From an uncultured Desulfuromonadales bacterium (GTDB lineage Bacteria > Desulfobacterota > Desulfuromonadia > Geobacterales > CAIOGM01), in the NCBI GenBank assembly GCA_903929485.1, contig CAIYUY010000040.1:1-53082 (forward strand): DNA of 53,082 nt. The letters run 5' to 3'. Within the stretch, counting starts at the first letter, position 1. Each line of letters starts with the position of its first letter. The notes under the pieces are model-generated. The model saw only the letters and a list, made by a program, of their open reading frames with translations, had not been told where the DNA came from and searched no databases. Both the position numbers and the translations under genes were made by a program. This document shows, piece by piece, positions 18,563 to 27,677 of this stretch.

Positions 18563-21500
18563 TCATTTTTTCCCCTCCACCACGGCAATCTCATCATCCG
18601 TCAGGCCGTACAGGGCGTAAACGAGTCGATCTATTTCGGCTTCGAGAGCGGGGATGTTCCCTTCGACTTCGCTCAGGGGACGGACGGTTTCCTGTCGGGG
18701 CGCATGGCATACGCCCCATGCGCCCGCCGTTGACATGGCCTCGGAATCGGGGCGAACGCCGTTCGCCCCTACGATCTTCTGAACCAGCACTTCAATGGCT
18801 ACCTTCTGTTCATCGGTGGCGGGCGGGATGGGGAGTTGTTCCATGTATTGGGCTATGAATCGAACAAAACCACCACGTATAGTTGAACTTATATTCAAAT
18901 AGAACCACCAGACAAGCCGCGAGTTGAGCAGTCCTAAAATCCATTTTTCAGAAGTTGGCAGTATATATGCTGTATTCCCAAGAAAAGAGTTGCTCTCGTC
19001 CCACGCAAATTTTGATTCTTGTGCTATGTCGGGAAATACTATCTTCACTTTCTCGAATTCACGGAAATACGCGATGTTATCCTGAATTTCAAACCACTTG
19101 TATGGCCCGGGCTTACGACCGTTCTCCTGATTTTCCGAAGATTTCGGCTCTAAATCAGCCCTGAACTGTTCCAGGTGGCGCTTGATGGCGGGATAGATCT
19201 CGATATTCGTGCCACGTCGGGTGAAAATAAGATATAGATTCGCCCATTCCGTCCGCCACTTCTTGAGGTCACGTCCCCGGAGCCACGGTTTGATGATCTC
19301 GGCGCAGTTCGGATCTTCGGCAATGAGCCGCTGCCGGGTGGCCTCGTCGATGACGAACGCCTCGTTCAGGCCGGTCTTGATGCCGTAGTAGAACTTCCCG
19401 TCGACATACTCCCCCATTGGTGTTCCGGCCTTGCGTAGTTTAGCCATGAGCTCCAGCACGTCCGGCCGTTCCAGAGTCCAGCCTTCGGTGGACAGGGAGA
19501 CAAGCGGCATGGTGAAACCGACGGCGGCGACGGTATCCGCCGGATTCTTGAGCTGTTCCGGGTCGGTAAAAGTGGCGACGAGGATCTCCCCCCTCCCAAC
19601 CTCCCCCCGCTGGGGGGAGGAGTTCATTTTGCGTCCTTTTACCTGGAAGGTTTGGGGAGGTGCGTTCTCCACCAGCACGATGGACGGATAAGTGGTTGCC
19701 TCGTCGAAGATGGAGAGATCTCCGAAATCGAGTATCAGGAGCGGGGTCGCACGGGTGGTGAGGAGCTCGCGGGTTTTCCTGCCGTAACCGGCTCGCATGA
19801 ATTTGTTGGGGGCGATATAACAGAGGGCGCCCTTAGGCTTCAGAATCTCCAGACCGGCCTTGAAGAAATAGGTATACAGATCCGCCGTGCCGCAGAAAAA
19901 GTCACCGAACCGCTCGGCATAGATCTCTTTTTGCGCCTTGATGGCTTCATGCCGGATATAGGGGGGATTGCCGATGACCATGTCGAAACCGACAAACCGT
20001 CCGTCATCATCCAGAACTTCGGGAAACTCGAAGCGCCATTCGAAGGCGTTGGCGTAAACCGTCCGCTGCCGCTCCTCAATCTTTCGCTCCAGCTCTTCGG
20101 CCTTTTGATGCAACTCCTGCCGCCGGGTCAAACCCGTATTGTCAAAGACGAAAATTTCCTGGGCGAGCTCATTTTTAATCCGGCGAAGCTCCCGCATATA
20201 CCCATCGGCCGGATCGGAGAAGCTGCTCCACTGCTCCTTGAGCCGTTGGATTTCCCGACGGAGAACCGCCTTGTTGCTGGGACCATCGCTCCCCAGTTTG
20301 TAGGCCCAGACCTTTTCCCGATAGCGAGACGTCAGAGTCCTGAGCTTCTGGCGCTCCGCCGGGGCATACCGTTCCAGGGTCTCCTTGTCGTCTCGAAGGG
20401 AAAACCGGTTGACCAGTGAGTTGCCGCACTTGATGTTGATGTCGATATTGGGGAGGGTCTCCAGTTCCCACCCAGCGGGGGAGAGTTGGGGAGAGGCGCG
20501 GTAGTAGGCGCTTTTCAGCAGCTCAATCCAGAGTCGGAGACGACAGATGGAGACGGACTTGGGATTGATATCCACGCCGAAGAGACACTGCTCGATGACC
20601 GTCTGCTTTTCGTGAAAAAGGGTTTCCTGAAGCCGCTGCTGCTCTTCGTAGGGGCGGCCGTTTTGATTCAGAACGTACTCGAACAGCTTGTCATCATCCT
20701 TGTCGATGACGATGAGCTCGTCCTGATCAACGGTTACCCGGTACTCCTTGACCCGGTCGCCGTTGTCCCGATAACAGAGGACACCCAGTTCGCTCTTGAT
20801 GGCGATGATTTCGTTCAAGGCCGAGACCAGGAAGTGACCGGAGCCCACGGCGGGATCGCAGAGCCGGAGGGAGTTGATAATCTCGTTGCTTTTTTTCCGG
20901 AGATCCCGGTCGGTCCGATCCAGACGGTCCTTGAGATCGGCGAAATCCGTCACCTTGGCCAGACCGGGAATGTCGGATTCACGAAATTTCGCCACCACCC
21001 CCCGCCGAATGGTCTCGCGACAGATATACATGGTGATGAAGCCGGGGGTGAAGAAGGAACCGTCCTTGTAGCCGTTTATCTTCTCGAAGATCAGCCCCAG
21101 CACAGCGGCGCTGATGATGCTCTTGTTCTCTTCCTGAATCTCGGCATTCCCTTCGGCGGCAAAATCGTAGGCGTCGAGAAACTCGAACAGATAGGGAAGA
21201 ACCCCCTTGTCGCCGGTGAGACGTTTGCCGTTGCTCCCCTTCAGGACCGTTGCGGCATGGAGAGGCAGCTCCTTCCGTTCCTTGAGACTGGAAATATGAA
21301 CGGCTTTTCGCTCCAGTTCGCCGGGTTCAAAAAGAGAGCTGTTAAGATAGGGAATGGCGCCGTAGCGTGCATGAACCTCGGCGTTTCGCTGGTCCGGACG
21401 GATGGCCAGAACCTCGAAAAACAGCTCCTGCAATCCGTCAAAACCTTGAATCATCCGGCTGTTAAGAAATGCTCGGCTCCGGTCGCCCCGATGATGGGCG

Positions 21501-22540
21501 ATAAGTTGCCCTTCCAGGAGTTTGAGAAAAAGGATCCGGTCCAACCAAGTAATACAAAGCTCCAGACTTATGCTGAAGAGCCGTTCTTCATCGTCGGCGC
21601 CGAACCGGTCGAGATTCTCCAGGTTCTCCAATACCCGCTGGCTGACCAAAACAGAGATCGTGTTCTCCAGTAATGATCCATCATTTCGTGTACCCGTCCC
21701 CTTGCGCCGGATCAGCTTCTTTCCCTTATCCTTCACCTCTTCCAGACCGATGATATGCAGCAGCTCCGAATAAAACTCACGATTGAGGGAGTTGCTGTCG
21801 TTGGCAAAGGGAAGTTTGAGAAGGTAAGGGGGAGAGAGGAGTTTATAGAGGTTTATCAGTTTTCTGTCGTCACCTCCTGATTGAGGGGAGGAAACGGTGG
21901 TGACGCGGACAAGGCGTTCGTATTCCTTGAGGTTGAAGAAGGCGCAGGTAAGCTCATCGAGTTTTTCCGCTATGAACGGCTTGGCTAACTCCTGATAAAA
22001 CCAGTCGGTCCCGGCGCCGGGGAGGGTTCCTTCCGTCCAATCCCGATAGCTTTTTACAAACTTCGGGTTGCCGAAAAAGAGCCGCTCGAAGTCGGCGGCA
22101 TCAAAGATGTACCATTCGTGAATATTGCAGATGATGAGCTGCTTGAGTTCCTTGTTGCCTCGCAAGCGCTCTTGCAGGTAGTAATGGAGCAGCTCGTGAA
22201 GGGCCTTAACGTTGGGACGTTCCGACGAAATCATCTCAGTGGTGTTGGAGGGGCGTTTGACCTCAATGATGACACCGACGGAATCGGAAGATGATTTGCC
22301 GTTATGAATGACCAAGTCGGCTCTACCGCTGGTGTTGATCTCGTAGGCAGGTTTGTACCAGGCGTCCTTGAGGAAATCCGCGACGATGTTTTTCAGGTGC
22401 TCCTCGGATTCACCTTCCTTGATTCGCTGGAACAGACGCGCCAGGGAACTCTTGAAAAGGTCAATCTGCTCCCGTTTCAGGCTCTGTTTCAGGTACGCCT
22501 TGGAGAGGGCTTTTGCCGGGGAGAGGATCGTCAGCTTCAT
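18563..22540 (-). CDS. Type IIG restriction-modification enzyme (nuclease-methyltransferase fusion, Eco57I-like)
   Basis: A 1325-residue single-chain restriction enzyme. An N-terminal PDDEXK nuclease is visible as ADLVIHNG...GVIIEVKRP (Asp75, Glu93-x-Lys95). The N6-adenine methyltransferase core has the SAM motif [13 protein letters not shown] (about residue 563) and catalytic [10 protein letters not shown] (about 858). The C-terminal third is the target-recognition region and ends with a coiled helix ([21 protein letters not shown]). The start overlaps the mtnA stop as ATGA. Three separate in-frame insertions of host repeat families are visible: residues near 690 ([10 protein letters not shown]), near 980 ([13 protein letters not shown]) and near 1257-1294 ([10 protein letters not shown]...). 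Whether the enzyme still works with them is unknown. Confidence 0.9.
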   Translation of the reverse strand: MKLTILSPAKALSKAYLKQSLKREQIDLFKSSLARLFQRIKEGESEEHLKNIVADFLKDAWYKPAYEINTSGRADLVIHNGKSSSDSVGVIIEVKRPSNTTEMISSERPNVKALHELLHYYLQERLRGNKELKQLIICNIHEWYIFDAADFERLFFGNPKFVKSYRDWTEGTLPGAGTDWFYQELAKPFIAEKLDELTCAFFNLKEYERLVRVTTVSSPQSGGDDRKLINLYKLLSPPYLLKLPFANDSNSLNREFYSELLHIIGLEEVKDKGKKLIRRKGTGTRNDGSLLENTISVLVSQRVLENLENLDRFGADDEERLFSISLELCITWLDRILFLKLLEGQLIAHHRGDRSRAFLNSRMIQGFDGLQELFFEVLAIRPDQRNAEVHARYGAIPYLNSSLFEPGELERKAVHISSLKERKELPLHAATVLKGSNGKRLTGDKGVLPYLFEFLDAYDFAAEGNAEIQEENKSIISAAVLGLIFEKINGYKDGSFFTPGFITMYICRETIRRGVVAKFRESDIPGLAKVTDFADLKDRLDRTDRDLRKKSNEIINSLRLCDPAVGSGHFLVSALNEIIAIKSELGVLCYRDNGDRVKEYRVTVDQDELIVIDKDDDKLFEYVLNQNGRPYEEQQRLQETLFHEKQTVIEQCLFGVDINPKSVSICRLRLWIELLKSAYYRASPQLSPAGWELETLPNIDINIKCGNSLVNRFSLRDDKETLERYAPAERQKLRTLTSRYREKVWAYKLGSDGPSNKAVLRREIQRLKEQWSSFSDPADGYMRELRRIKNELAQEIFVFDNTGLTRRQELHQKAEELERKIEERQRTVYANAFEWRFEFPEVLDDDGRFVGFDMVIGNPPYIRHEAIKAQKEIYAERFGDFFCGTADLYTYFFKAGLEILKPKGALCYIAPNKFMRAGYGRKTRELLTTRATPLLILDFGDLSIFDEATTYPSIVLVENAPPQTFQVKGRKMNSSPQRGEVGRGEILVATFTDPEQLKNPADTVAAVGFTMPLVSLSTEGWTLERPDVLELMAKLRKAGTPMGEYVDGKFYYGIKTGLNEAFVIDEATRQRLIAEDPNCAEIIKPWLRGRDLKKWRTEWANLYLIFTRRGTNIEIYPAIKRHLEQFRADLEPKSSENQENGRKPGPYKWFEIQDNIAYFREFEKVKIVFPDIAQESKFAWDESNSFLGNTAYILPTSEKWILGLLNSRLVWWFYLNISSTIRGGFVRFIAQYMEQLPIPPATDEQKVAIEVLVQKIVGANGVRPDSEAMSTAGAWGVCHAPRQETVRPLSEVEGNIPALEAEIDRLVYALYGLTDDEIAVVEGKK
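18658..18772. repeat. Three host repeat families stacked in frame inside the type IIG gene
   Basis: From right to left this block holds GGGGCGAAC-GCC-GTTCGCCCC (18749-18772, same family as 11951-11974), the palindrome GGGCGCATGG-N8-CCATGCGCCC (18698-18725) and a CTTCGACTTCGCTCAGGGGA motif (18658-18680). Together they add about 38 residues without breaking the frame. Confidence 0.75.
19584..19624. repeat. G/C-rich hairpin repeat in frame inside the type IIG gene
   Basis: CTCCCCCC-GCT-GGGGGGAG (19601-19619) is a perfect hairpin, followed by the GGTTGGGAGGGG family tail on the other strand. It encodes [14 protein letters not shown] second member in the opposite orientation lies at 20464-20496. 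Confidence 0.7.
20464..20496. repeat. Second G/C-rich repeat in frame inside the type IIG gene
   Basis: The segment CCCAGCGGGGGAGAGTTGGG matches the repeat at 19584-19624 in the other orientation. It encodes [11 protein letters not shown] between SAYYR and [16 protein letters not shown], both well conserved in Eco57I-type methyltransferases. Confidence 0.65.
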
Positions 22541-23580
22541 CCCTTCGCCGCCAGTTCCTTCAGCTCCTTCAGGTAATCCCCTTTTGCCACCCCGTGCTGG
22601 GTGATGATGCCGGTGATGTAACGGGCGGGGGTAACATCGAAGGCGGGATTTTTTACCCGAACCCCCTCCGGAGCGATGGCGATCCCCTTCATATGAGTCA
22701 CCTCCGCCCCCGTCCGCTCCTCGATGGGGATCTGGTCACCATGAGAAAGAGTCAGATCCAGGGTGGAAACGGGGGCCGCCACGTAGAAGGGGATGCCGTT
22801 CTCCTTGGCCAGTACCGCCACGGAGTAGGTGCCGATCTTGTTGGCGGTGTCGCCGTTGGCGGCGATCCGGTCGGCCCCCACCACGCAGCAGGTGATCTCT
22901 CCCTTTTTCATGAAATGCCCGGCCATGTTGTCGGAGATGAGGGTCACCGGGATGTTGTCCTTCATCAGCTCCCAGGCGGTGAGCCGCGCCCCCTGAAGCC
23001 AGGGACGGGTCTCGTCGGCGTAGACCTGAATCCCCTTCCCGGCCTCATGAGCCGCTCGGATGACTCCCAGGGCCGTGCCGTAACCGGCGGTGGCCAGCCC
23101 TCCGGCGTTGCAGTGGGTCAGCACCGTGGCCCCTTGGGGGATCAGCTCGGCGCCATGAGCACCGATAGCCTTGCAGATGGCCAGATCCTCTTCCTCCACC
23201 CGGATCGCTTCGTCAATGAGGATCTTACGGATATTGAAAAGGGGGAGAGTCCGGTGGGCCTTCGCCATCCGCTTCATCCGGTCTATGGCCCAGAAGAGAT
23301 TCACCGCCGTGGGACGAGTCCCGGCCATGACGTCGCAGATGGTCTCAAATTCCCGGAAAAAACTCTCGTGATCCGTGGCCTGTATATCCCGCGCCCCCAG
23401 GGCTACCCCCATGGCGGCGGCCACGCCGATGGCCGGGGCGCCCCGGATGATCATCCCCCGAATCGCCTGGGCAACCCCCTGATAGTCGGTATATTCATTA
23501 TAAATTTCCTCGGCTGGTAGCCGGGTCTGGTCGATCATGACGACCTTGCCGTTACGCCACTGGATGGTACGAAAGGACAT
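22537..23580 (-). CDS. mtnA: S-methyl-5-thioribose-1-phosphate isomerase
   Basis: A 347-residue MtnA, which converts methylthioribose-1-phosphate to methylthioribulose-1-phosphate in the methionine salvage pathway. Family motifs seen: [15 protein letters not shown] (about residues 43-57), [19 protein letters not shown] with the catalytic Cys (about 155-175), and the catalytic Asp region [20 protein letters not shown] (about 235-254). The length fits the family and AAGGAGA precedes the ATG. Its stop overlaps the type IIG start. It fits with the SAM-riboswitch-controlled methionine genes at 44.8-47.1 kb in the same pathway area. Confidence 0.95.
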   Translation of the reverse strand: MSFRTIQWRNGKVVMIDQTRLPAEEIYNEYTDYQGVAQAIRGMIIRGAPAIGVAAAMGVALGARDIQATDHESFFREFETICDVMAGTRPTAVNLFWAIDRMKRMAKAHRTLPLFNIRKILIDEAIRVEEEDLAICKAIGAHGAELIPQGATVLTHCNAGGLATAGYGTALGVIRAAHEAGKGIQVYADETRPWLQGARLTAWELMKDNIPVTLISDNMAGHFMKKGEITCCVVGADRIAANGDTANKIGTYSVAVLAKENGIPFYVAAPVSTLDLTLSHGDQIPIEERTGAEVTHMKGIAIAPEGVRVKNPAFDVTPARYITGIITQHGVAKGDYLKELKELAAKG

Positions 23581-23600
23581 AAAGATTCTCCTTAAGAGTT

Positions 23601-25223
23601 TTATTCTTCATCGGGTAACTCTTCAAGAGTGACCAGCCAGGGGTCTCCCTCCCCGGCCCAGAAGAGCTTTTCCAGCTCCGCCAGGAGCGGTTCCAGGCTG
23701 CTCCGATCCAGGGCGGAGACAGAGATGGCCCGGTAGCGACGCCCTGACTGACGGACGCGAATAAAAGAGACCGGATCTTTCTTCCGGAGGGCGGTGACCA
23801 GATCGCTCTTGTTATAGACCAGGAGGCGAGGCTTGTCACCCAGCTCCAGTTCCTCCAGAATGGCGTCCACCTGACTGATCTGTTCCTGAAAACGGGGGTT
23901 GGCGGCATCCACCACATGAATAAGAAGATCCGAATCCTGGAGCTCCTCAAGAGTCGCCTTGAAAGCCCCCATGAGCGATTTCGGAAGGGAACGGATGAAC
24001 CCCACGGTGTCGGTGATGATCACCTCCCGCTCCCGGGGGAAGCGGAGGCGACGACTGGCCGTATCCAGAGTGGCGAAGAGGAGGTTTTCGGTGAAAAGTT
24101 CGCTCTTGGTGAGGGAGTTGAGAAGTGTGGACTTCCCCGCATTGGTGTAGCCGACAATGGAGACGATGGGGATACCGGCCTTCACCCGCTTCCGCCGCCG
24201 TTCCCGCCGCCCCTTGGAGAGCTCTTCCAGTTCCCGCTCCAGCCGGGCGATCCGGTCGCGAATCCGCCGCCGGTCGATCTCCAGCTTGGTCTCACCGGGG
24301 CCGCGTCCGCCGATTCCCCCCATGAGACGCGACATCTGCACCCCCCGTCCCGAAAGCCGGGGGAGGAGGTACTTGAGCTGGGCCAGCTCCACCTGCACCT
24401 TGCCGTCCAGACTCTTGGCCCGATGGGCGAAAATATCCAGGATGAGCTGACTCCGATCGATGACCTTCAGCTCCGTCATCTGGGAGATGGAACGGACCTG
24501 GGTTGGGGAGAGTTCCTGATCGAAAACCAGGAGGGTCGCCCCCAACTGAAGCGCCCTGATCACCACCTCACGGATCTTCCCCTCCCCCATGAGATAGCGG
24601 GGATTCACCCCCTTCTGCCGCTGAATCACCCGATCCAGTACCGACACCCCGGCGGTACGAGCCAGTTCCTGCAGTTCATCCAGAGAATCTTCGGCCTCCA
24701 ACGAGGAACCGGTGGTCGCCGAGACCAGTATCCCCCGCTCAACGGCGTCGGAGACTTCCCGGGATTCCTGCCGGAACTCCTTGAGGGACCCTTCCAACAT
24801 GCTGATGAATTGGACGAAATCCAGGTTGAAGGCGCTGAGGGACTGGAGAGGTTCCACGGCATAGGGGTGGGTGATCCGGGCTGAAGGGGGGACGATGTGG
24901 GCCAGATGGATATCCAGCTTCCGACCGTTCAGGGAAGGGAGAAGGGCAGCCATGAGGTCCAGTCGCAGGAGCGACAGATCGGTGAGGTCATCGTTGGTGA
25001 GCGCCTCCCCCCGGAGATGGGTATGAACGAAACGTAAGCCCCGAAGAAGCTTTCTCCCCAGGGGAAAATCCGAAAGTTCCGGGATAAGAAGAGTCCGCTC
25101 ATCCCCCACAATGACATATTCCACCGCTCCGGAGCGAGCAATGAGAAGACCGACCTGACGCCCGGTTTCCTGGGAGAGCTCGGCCATCCGCCAGGCCAGC
25201 TCGTCGCTGACCACCTCATCCAC
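23601..25223 (-). CDS. hflX: GTPase HflX (start codon region disrupted)
   Basis: HflX is a ribosome-associated GTPase that splits stalled or stressed ribosomes. The product has the N-terminal HflX domain, the glycine-rich linker [21 protein letters not shown] (split here by frame context only), and the G domain: G1 [10 protein letters not shown]3 DTVGF, G4 YNKSD, G5 ISA-type VSALD. The first usable start is GTG at 25223, giving 540 residues, but no ribosome site precedes it, and family-like sequence (GLKSSQISGLERLYRRR) continues in frame upstream to about 25300. The frame is open to a TAG at 25347-25349 yet contains no ATG, GTG or TTG. See the separate entry for the 5' region. Confidence 0.92.
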   Translation of the reverse strand: MDEVVSDELAWRMAELSQETGRQVGLLIARSGAVEYVIVGDERTLLIPELSDFPLGRKLLRGLRFVHTHLRGEALTNDDLTDLSLLRLDLMAALLPSLNGRKLDIHLAHIVPPSARITHPYAVEPLQSLSAFNLDFVQFISMLEGSLKEFRQESREVSDAVERGILVSATTGSSLEAEDSLDELQELARTAGVSVLDRVIQRQKGVNPRYLMGEGKIREVVIRALQLGATLLVFDQELSPTQVRSISQMTELKVIDRSQLILDIFAHRAKSLDGKVQVELAQLKYLLPRLSGRGVQMSRLMGGIGGRGPGETKLEIDRRRIRDRIARLERELEELSKGRRERRRKRVKAGIPIVSIVGYTNAGKSTLLNSLTKSELFTENLLFATLDTASRRLRFPREREVIITDTVGFIRSLPKSLMGAFKATLEELQDSDLLIHVVDAANPRFQEQISQVDAILEELELGDKPRLLVYNKSDLVTALRKKDPVSFIRVRQSGRRYRAISVSALDRSSLEPLLAELEKLFWAGEGDPWLVTLEELPDEE

Positions 25224-25346
25224 CGGAACACGGCGGCGATAGAGCCGCTCCAGCCCACTGATCTGACTGCTCTTGAGCCCGGTCAGATTACCGTAAAGTT
25301 GTTGGATAAAAAGCCCCCCCGGGAAAAATGTTCTATGTTCTACGTT
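25224..25346 (-). other. In-frame 5' extension of hflX without a canonical start codon
   Basis: Read on the minus strand, this segment continues the hflX frame and encodes LFIQQLYGNLTGLKSSQI and then SGLERLYRRRVP, which looks like the normal HflX N-terminus. Only CTG and ATC are available as weak starts. The region upstream is the heptamer hairpin at 25338-25392, which probably replaced the original start. Confidence 0.65.
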
Positions 25347-25392
25347 CTATGTTCTACGTTTAAACCTAGAACGTAGAACATAGAACGTAGAA
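25338..25392. repeat. Heptamer-repeat hairpin between nfu and hflX
   Basis: Two 23-bp perfect inverted arms (25338-25360 and 25370-25392) are made of GAACGTA/GAACATA heptamers around a 9-base loop. T-runs lie on both sides (GTTTTTT on plus, ATTTTTC on minus), so it could act as a two-way terminator. It sits directly upstream of the hflX coding region. Confidence 0.8.
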
Positions 25393-25401
25393 CGTTTTTT
25401 A

Positions 25402-25626
25402 TTATTGCACCTGCACGACTTCCTTGACCCCTGGAACCTTCTCCTTGAGAGTCCGCTCGATACCCATTTTCAGGGTCATGGTGGACATGGGGCAGTGGCC
25501 GCAGGCGCCGGTGAGCTTGACCTGAACAACCCCTTCCTCGGTCACACCAATCAGCTGCACATCGCCGCCATCCGCCTGAAGCGCCGGACGGATAAATTCA
25601 AGGGCCTGCCTGACTTCTTCAATCAT
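25402..25626 (-). CDS. nfu: NifU-like C-terminal domain Fe-S scaffold protein
   Basis: A 74-residue Nfu domain protein. It matches the C-terminal domain of NifU, which holds a labile [4Fe-4S] cluster and hands it to target proteins. The cluster motif C-x-x-C is in TGACGHCPMS (about residues 40-49), with the preceding IRPALQADGGDVQL stretch typical of the family. AGGAGA lies 6 bases before the ATG. Upstream is a pair of GTAGGGGC palindromes; downstream is the heptamer hairpin and hflX. Confidence 0.95.
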   Translation of the reverse strand: MIEEVRQALEFIRPALQADGGDVQLIGVTEEGVVQVKLTGACGHCPMSTMTLKMGIERTLKEKVPGVKEVVQVQ

Positions 25627-25653
25627 TGACTATCTCCTTTTATGGTCCTTCGT

Positions 25654-25677
25654 GTAGGGGCACGGTACGCCGTGCCC
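25654..25677. repeat. GTAGGGGCA palindrome, intergenic copy
   Basis: GGGCACGG-TACG-CCGTGCCC is a perfect 8-4-8 palindrome preceded by GTAG. It lies in the aspA-nfu gap next to the copy at 25684-25710. Confidence 0.75.
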
Positions 25678-25683
25678 GGTTGT

Positions 25684-25710
25684 GTAGGGCGACGCATGCG
25701 TCGCCCCTAC
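25684..25710. repeat. GTAGGGCGAC palindrome overlapping the aspA stop codon
   Basis: GGGCGACGCATGCGTCGCCC is a perfect 20-bp palindrome flanked by GTA/TAC. The TAG stop of the lyase gene (25707-25709, minus strand) is part of the repeat's GTAGGGGCGAC end, so the element supplies the stop. A nearly identical copy is inside the type III Res gene (51516-51540). Confidence 0.8.
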
Positions 25711-27107
25711 CGTTTACTCACCGGCACGCCGGGGGAGGTCAGCGGGTAGGGATCAAGGATCTCCGCAATCTCTTTCGCCGACAGTATCCCCTTTTCGAGA
25801 ATGATCTGCCGGATACTTCTACCGGAAGCCACCGACTCCTTGGCCACAACGGCCGCCCCGGCATACCCCATGTATGGAGCAAAGACCGTCACCAACCCCA
25901 GGGAATCATCCAGATACCGCCGACAACGCGCCTCATTGGCCGATATTCCATCTATGGAGAGCGTGGTCAACCGCTCCACCCCATTGATCAGAATCTCCAG
26001 GGAAAAGAGGAGGTTGAAGGCGATCACCGGCATCATCACGTTCAGTTCCAGCTGTCCCGCCTGAGCCGCCAGGGCCACCGTAGCATCACACCCCATGACC
26101 TGAAAGCCGACCATGCTGATCATCTCCGCCATGACCGGGTTCACCTTCCCCGGCATGATGGAGGAGCCCGGCTGCACCGCCGGCAGGATGATCTCGTCCA
26201 AACCGGTGCGCGGTCCCGAGGCCAGCAGCCGGAGATCACCGGAGAGTTTAACGAGGATCACCGCCACCCTCCGAAGCGCCCCGGAGAGAGCCACAAAGGG
26301 GTCCATGTTGAAGGTGGTCTCAACCAGATCCTTCGCCCGAACCAGCTCCCGACCGGTATCCCGCGCCAGTTCAGCCACCACCAGGGTTATATACCGCTCC
26401 TCGGCGTTGAGTCCGGTCCCCACGGCGGTTCCCCCCAGCCCCAGCTCACAGAGGTCCCCACGACAGAGCTCTACTCCCCGGATGGCCCGATCAATGGCTG
26501 CGGCATGGGCGGCGAACTCCTGCCCCAGGCGGATGGGAACCGCGTCCTGGAGATGAGTCCGCCCGGACTTGAGGATTCCGTCGAACTCCACCCCCTTGCG
26601 GGCCAGGGCGTCCCGAAGCGCTCCCAATTCCTCCGTGAGCTTGTCCATCTGCTCCAAGGAGGCCAGGCGGATGGCGGTGGGAATCACGTCGTTGGTGGAC
26701 TGAGCCATGTTCACATGGTCGTTGGGATCCACCCGGCCGCTCCCCCGGTCCGCTCCCAAAAGCTCGGCTGCGCGATTGGCCAGCACCTCGTTGACGTTCA
26801 TGTTATGGGAGGTGCCGGCGCCGGCCTGAAACGGGTCCACCACAAACTGGCTGTCGTGCCTCCCCATCAGAGCCTCATCGGCCGCGGCCACGATGGCGTT
26901 CCCGATTTGACGGTCAAGCCTCCCCGTAGTCATGTTAGCCAGAGCCGCGCACTTCTTGATGAGGAGCGTGGCCCTGACAAAGACCGGAAACGGCTTCAGC
27001 CCCGAGATGGGAAAGTTAGCCACGGCCCTGGCTGTCTGGGCTCCGTAGAGGGCATCGATGGGAACTTCCATGGTTCCCAATGTGTCGTGTTCGATTCTCA
27101 CCGCCAT
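25707..27107 (-). CDS. aspA: Aspartate ammonia-lyase (aspartase/class II fumarase superfamily)
   Basis: A 466-residue lyase of the aspartase/fumarase superfamily; it likely converts aspartate to fumarate and ammonia. Conserved boxes are AGAGTSHNMNVNEV (substrate site), MAQSTNDVIPTA, GRTHLQDAVPIRLGQEF and the signature loop GSSIMPGKVNPVMAEM with its catalytic Ser. The wording NPVMAEM rather than NPTQCE favours aspartase over fumarase, though similar fumarases exist. Length and start (after GGGGGGG) fit the family. The stop codon is formed by a palindromic repeat, so the last residues may differ from relatives. Confidence 0.88.
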   Translation of the reverse strand: MAVRIEHDTLGTMEVPIDALYGAQTARAVANFPISGLKPFPVFVRATLLIKKCAALANMTTGRLDRQIGNAIVAAADEALMGRHDSQFVVDPFQAGAGTSHNMNVNEVLANRAAELLGADRGSGRVDPNDHVNMAQSTNDVIPTAIRLASLEQMDKLTEELGALRDALARKGVEFDGILKSGRTHLQDAVPIRLGQEFAAHAAAIDRAIRGVELCRGDLCELGLGGTAVGTGLNAEERYITLVVAELARDTGRELVRAKDLVETTFNMDPFVALSGALRRVAVILVKLSGDLRLLASGPRTGLDEIILPAVQPGSSIMPGKVNPVMAEMISMVGFQVMGCDATVALAAQAGQLELNVMMPVIAFNLLFSLEILINGVERLTTLSIDGISANEARCRRYLDDSLGLVTVFAPYMGYAGAAVVAKESVASGRSIRQIILEKGILSAKEIAEILDPYPLTSPGVPVSKR

Positions 27108-27119
27108 GATACCCCCCCT

Positions 27120-27584
27120 TCACCATTCACAGTTTAAAAACCCGTATTTTTCCATGACCAACCGTCCATGCTCTTTCTCCTCCAGAATAAGCGTCCGAAA
27201 CATCTCTTTTCCCTGACTGTCGGAGCAGTTCGCCTCAAGCTCTTCAAAGTGAGCAAGCGCCTTTTTTTCTATCTCCAGGGCAATCTCCAGCCCCTTCCGG
27301 TCATCGGCGTCAAAGGGAACCACCGGCTCCCCCTCTCCCGCAAGCTCCAGGCCGATGGTGGAACCGCCGTAGGAGAGCCAACGGCCGTCGTCCTTGAGCG
27401 AGCGGTACAGCTCAACCATCATGAGATAATGGAGTTCCTCACTCTTGGCCAACCACCTAAAGATCCGTTTTCCCGCCGGGTTAAAAGTCTTCCGTTCGGC
27501 GGCGCTATAGAAATCGAAGGTCTCTTTTTCGATCTCCATGGCCTGCGTGACGGCATCCAGCAGTTTCTTGTTCCGCATGTCCAT
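27120..27584 (-). CDS. Ferritin-like/rubrerythrin-type diiron protein
   Basis: A 154-residue four-helix protein. Helices carry metal-ligand patterns of the ferritin-like superfamily: EIEKETFDFY (about residues 18-27), KSEELHYLMM (EExH, about 47-56), EIEKKALAHFEEL (about 103-115) and LEEKEHGRLVMEKYGF (ExxH, about 132-147). No rubredoxin-like Cys-x-x-Cys tail is present, so it is the erythrin-only form. The likely role is peroxide reduction or iron handling in an anaerobe, inferred from the family. AAAGGA precedes the first ATG; an ATG two codons later is possible. The stop lies 13 bp before the aspA start. Confidence 0.85.
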   Translation of the reverse strand: MDMRNKKLLDAVTQAMEIEKETFDFYSAAERKTFNPAGKRIFRWLAKSEELHYLMMVELYRSLKDDGRWLSYGGSTIGLELAGEGEPVVPFDADDRKGLEIALEIEKKALAHFEELEANCSDSQGKEMFRTLILEEKEHGRLVMEKYGFLNCEW

Positions 27585-27601
27585 GAACGTCCTTTTAAAC
27601 C

Positions 27602-27643
27602 GTGAAACGTGAAACGTGAATGGTGAATGGTGAATGGTGAATC
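27602..27643. repeat. Six GTGAAAC/GTGAATG heptamers
   Basis: Units run GTGAAAC, GTGAAAC, GTGAATG three times, then GTGAATC, with exact 7-bp spacing. They sit just upstream of the ferritin-like gene. Confidence 0.85.
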
Positions 27644-27677
27644 TATAAGATGTTTTTTGCCTTTCGCCTTTCGCCTC

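Noticed and set aside
18749-18772. GTAGGGGCGA palindromes considered as transcription terminators
   Set aside because: Several copies are inside open reading frames, and the copies looked at lack a U-run, so termination cannot be their general role.
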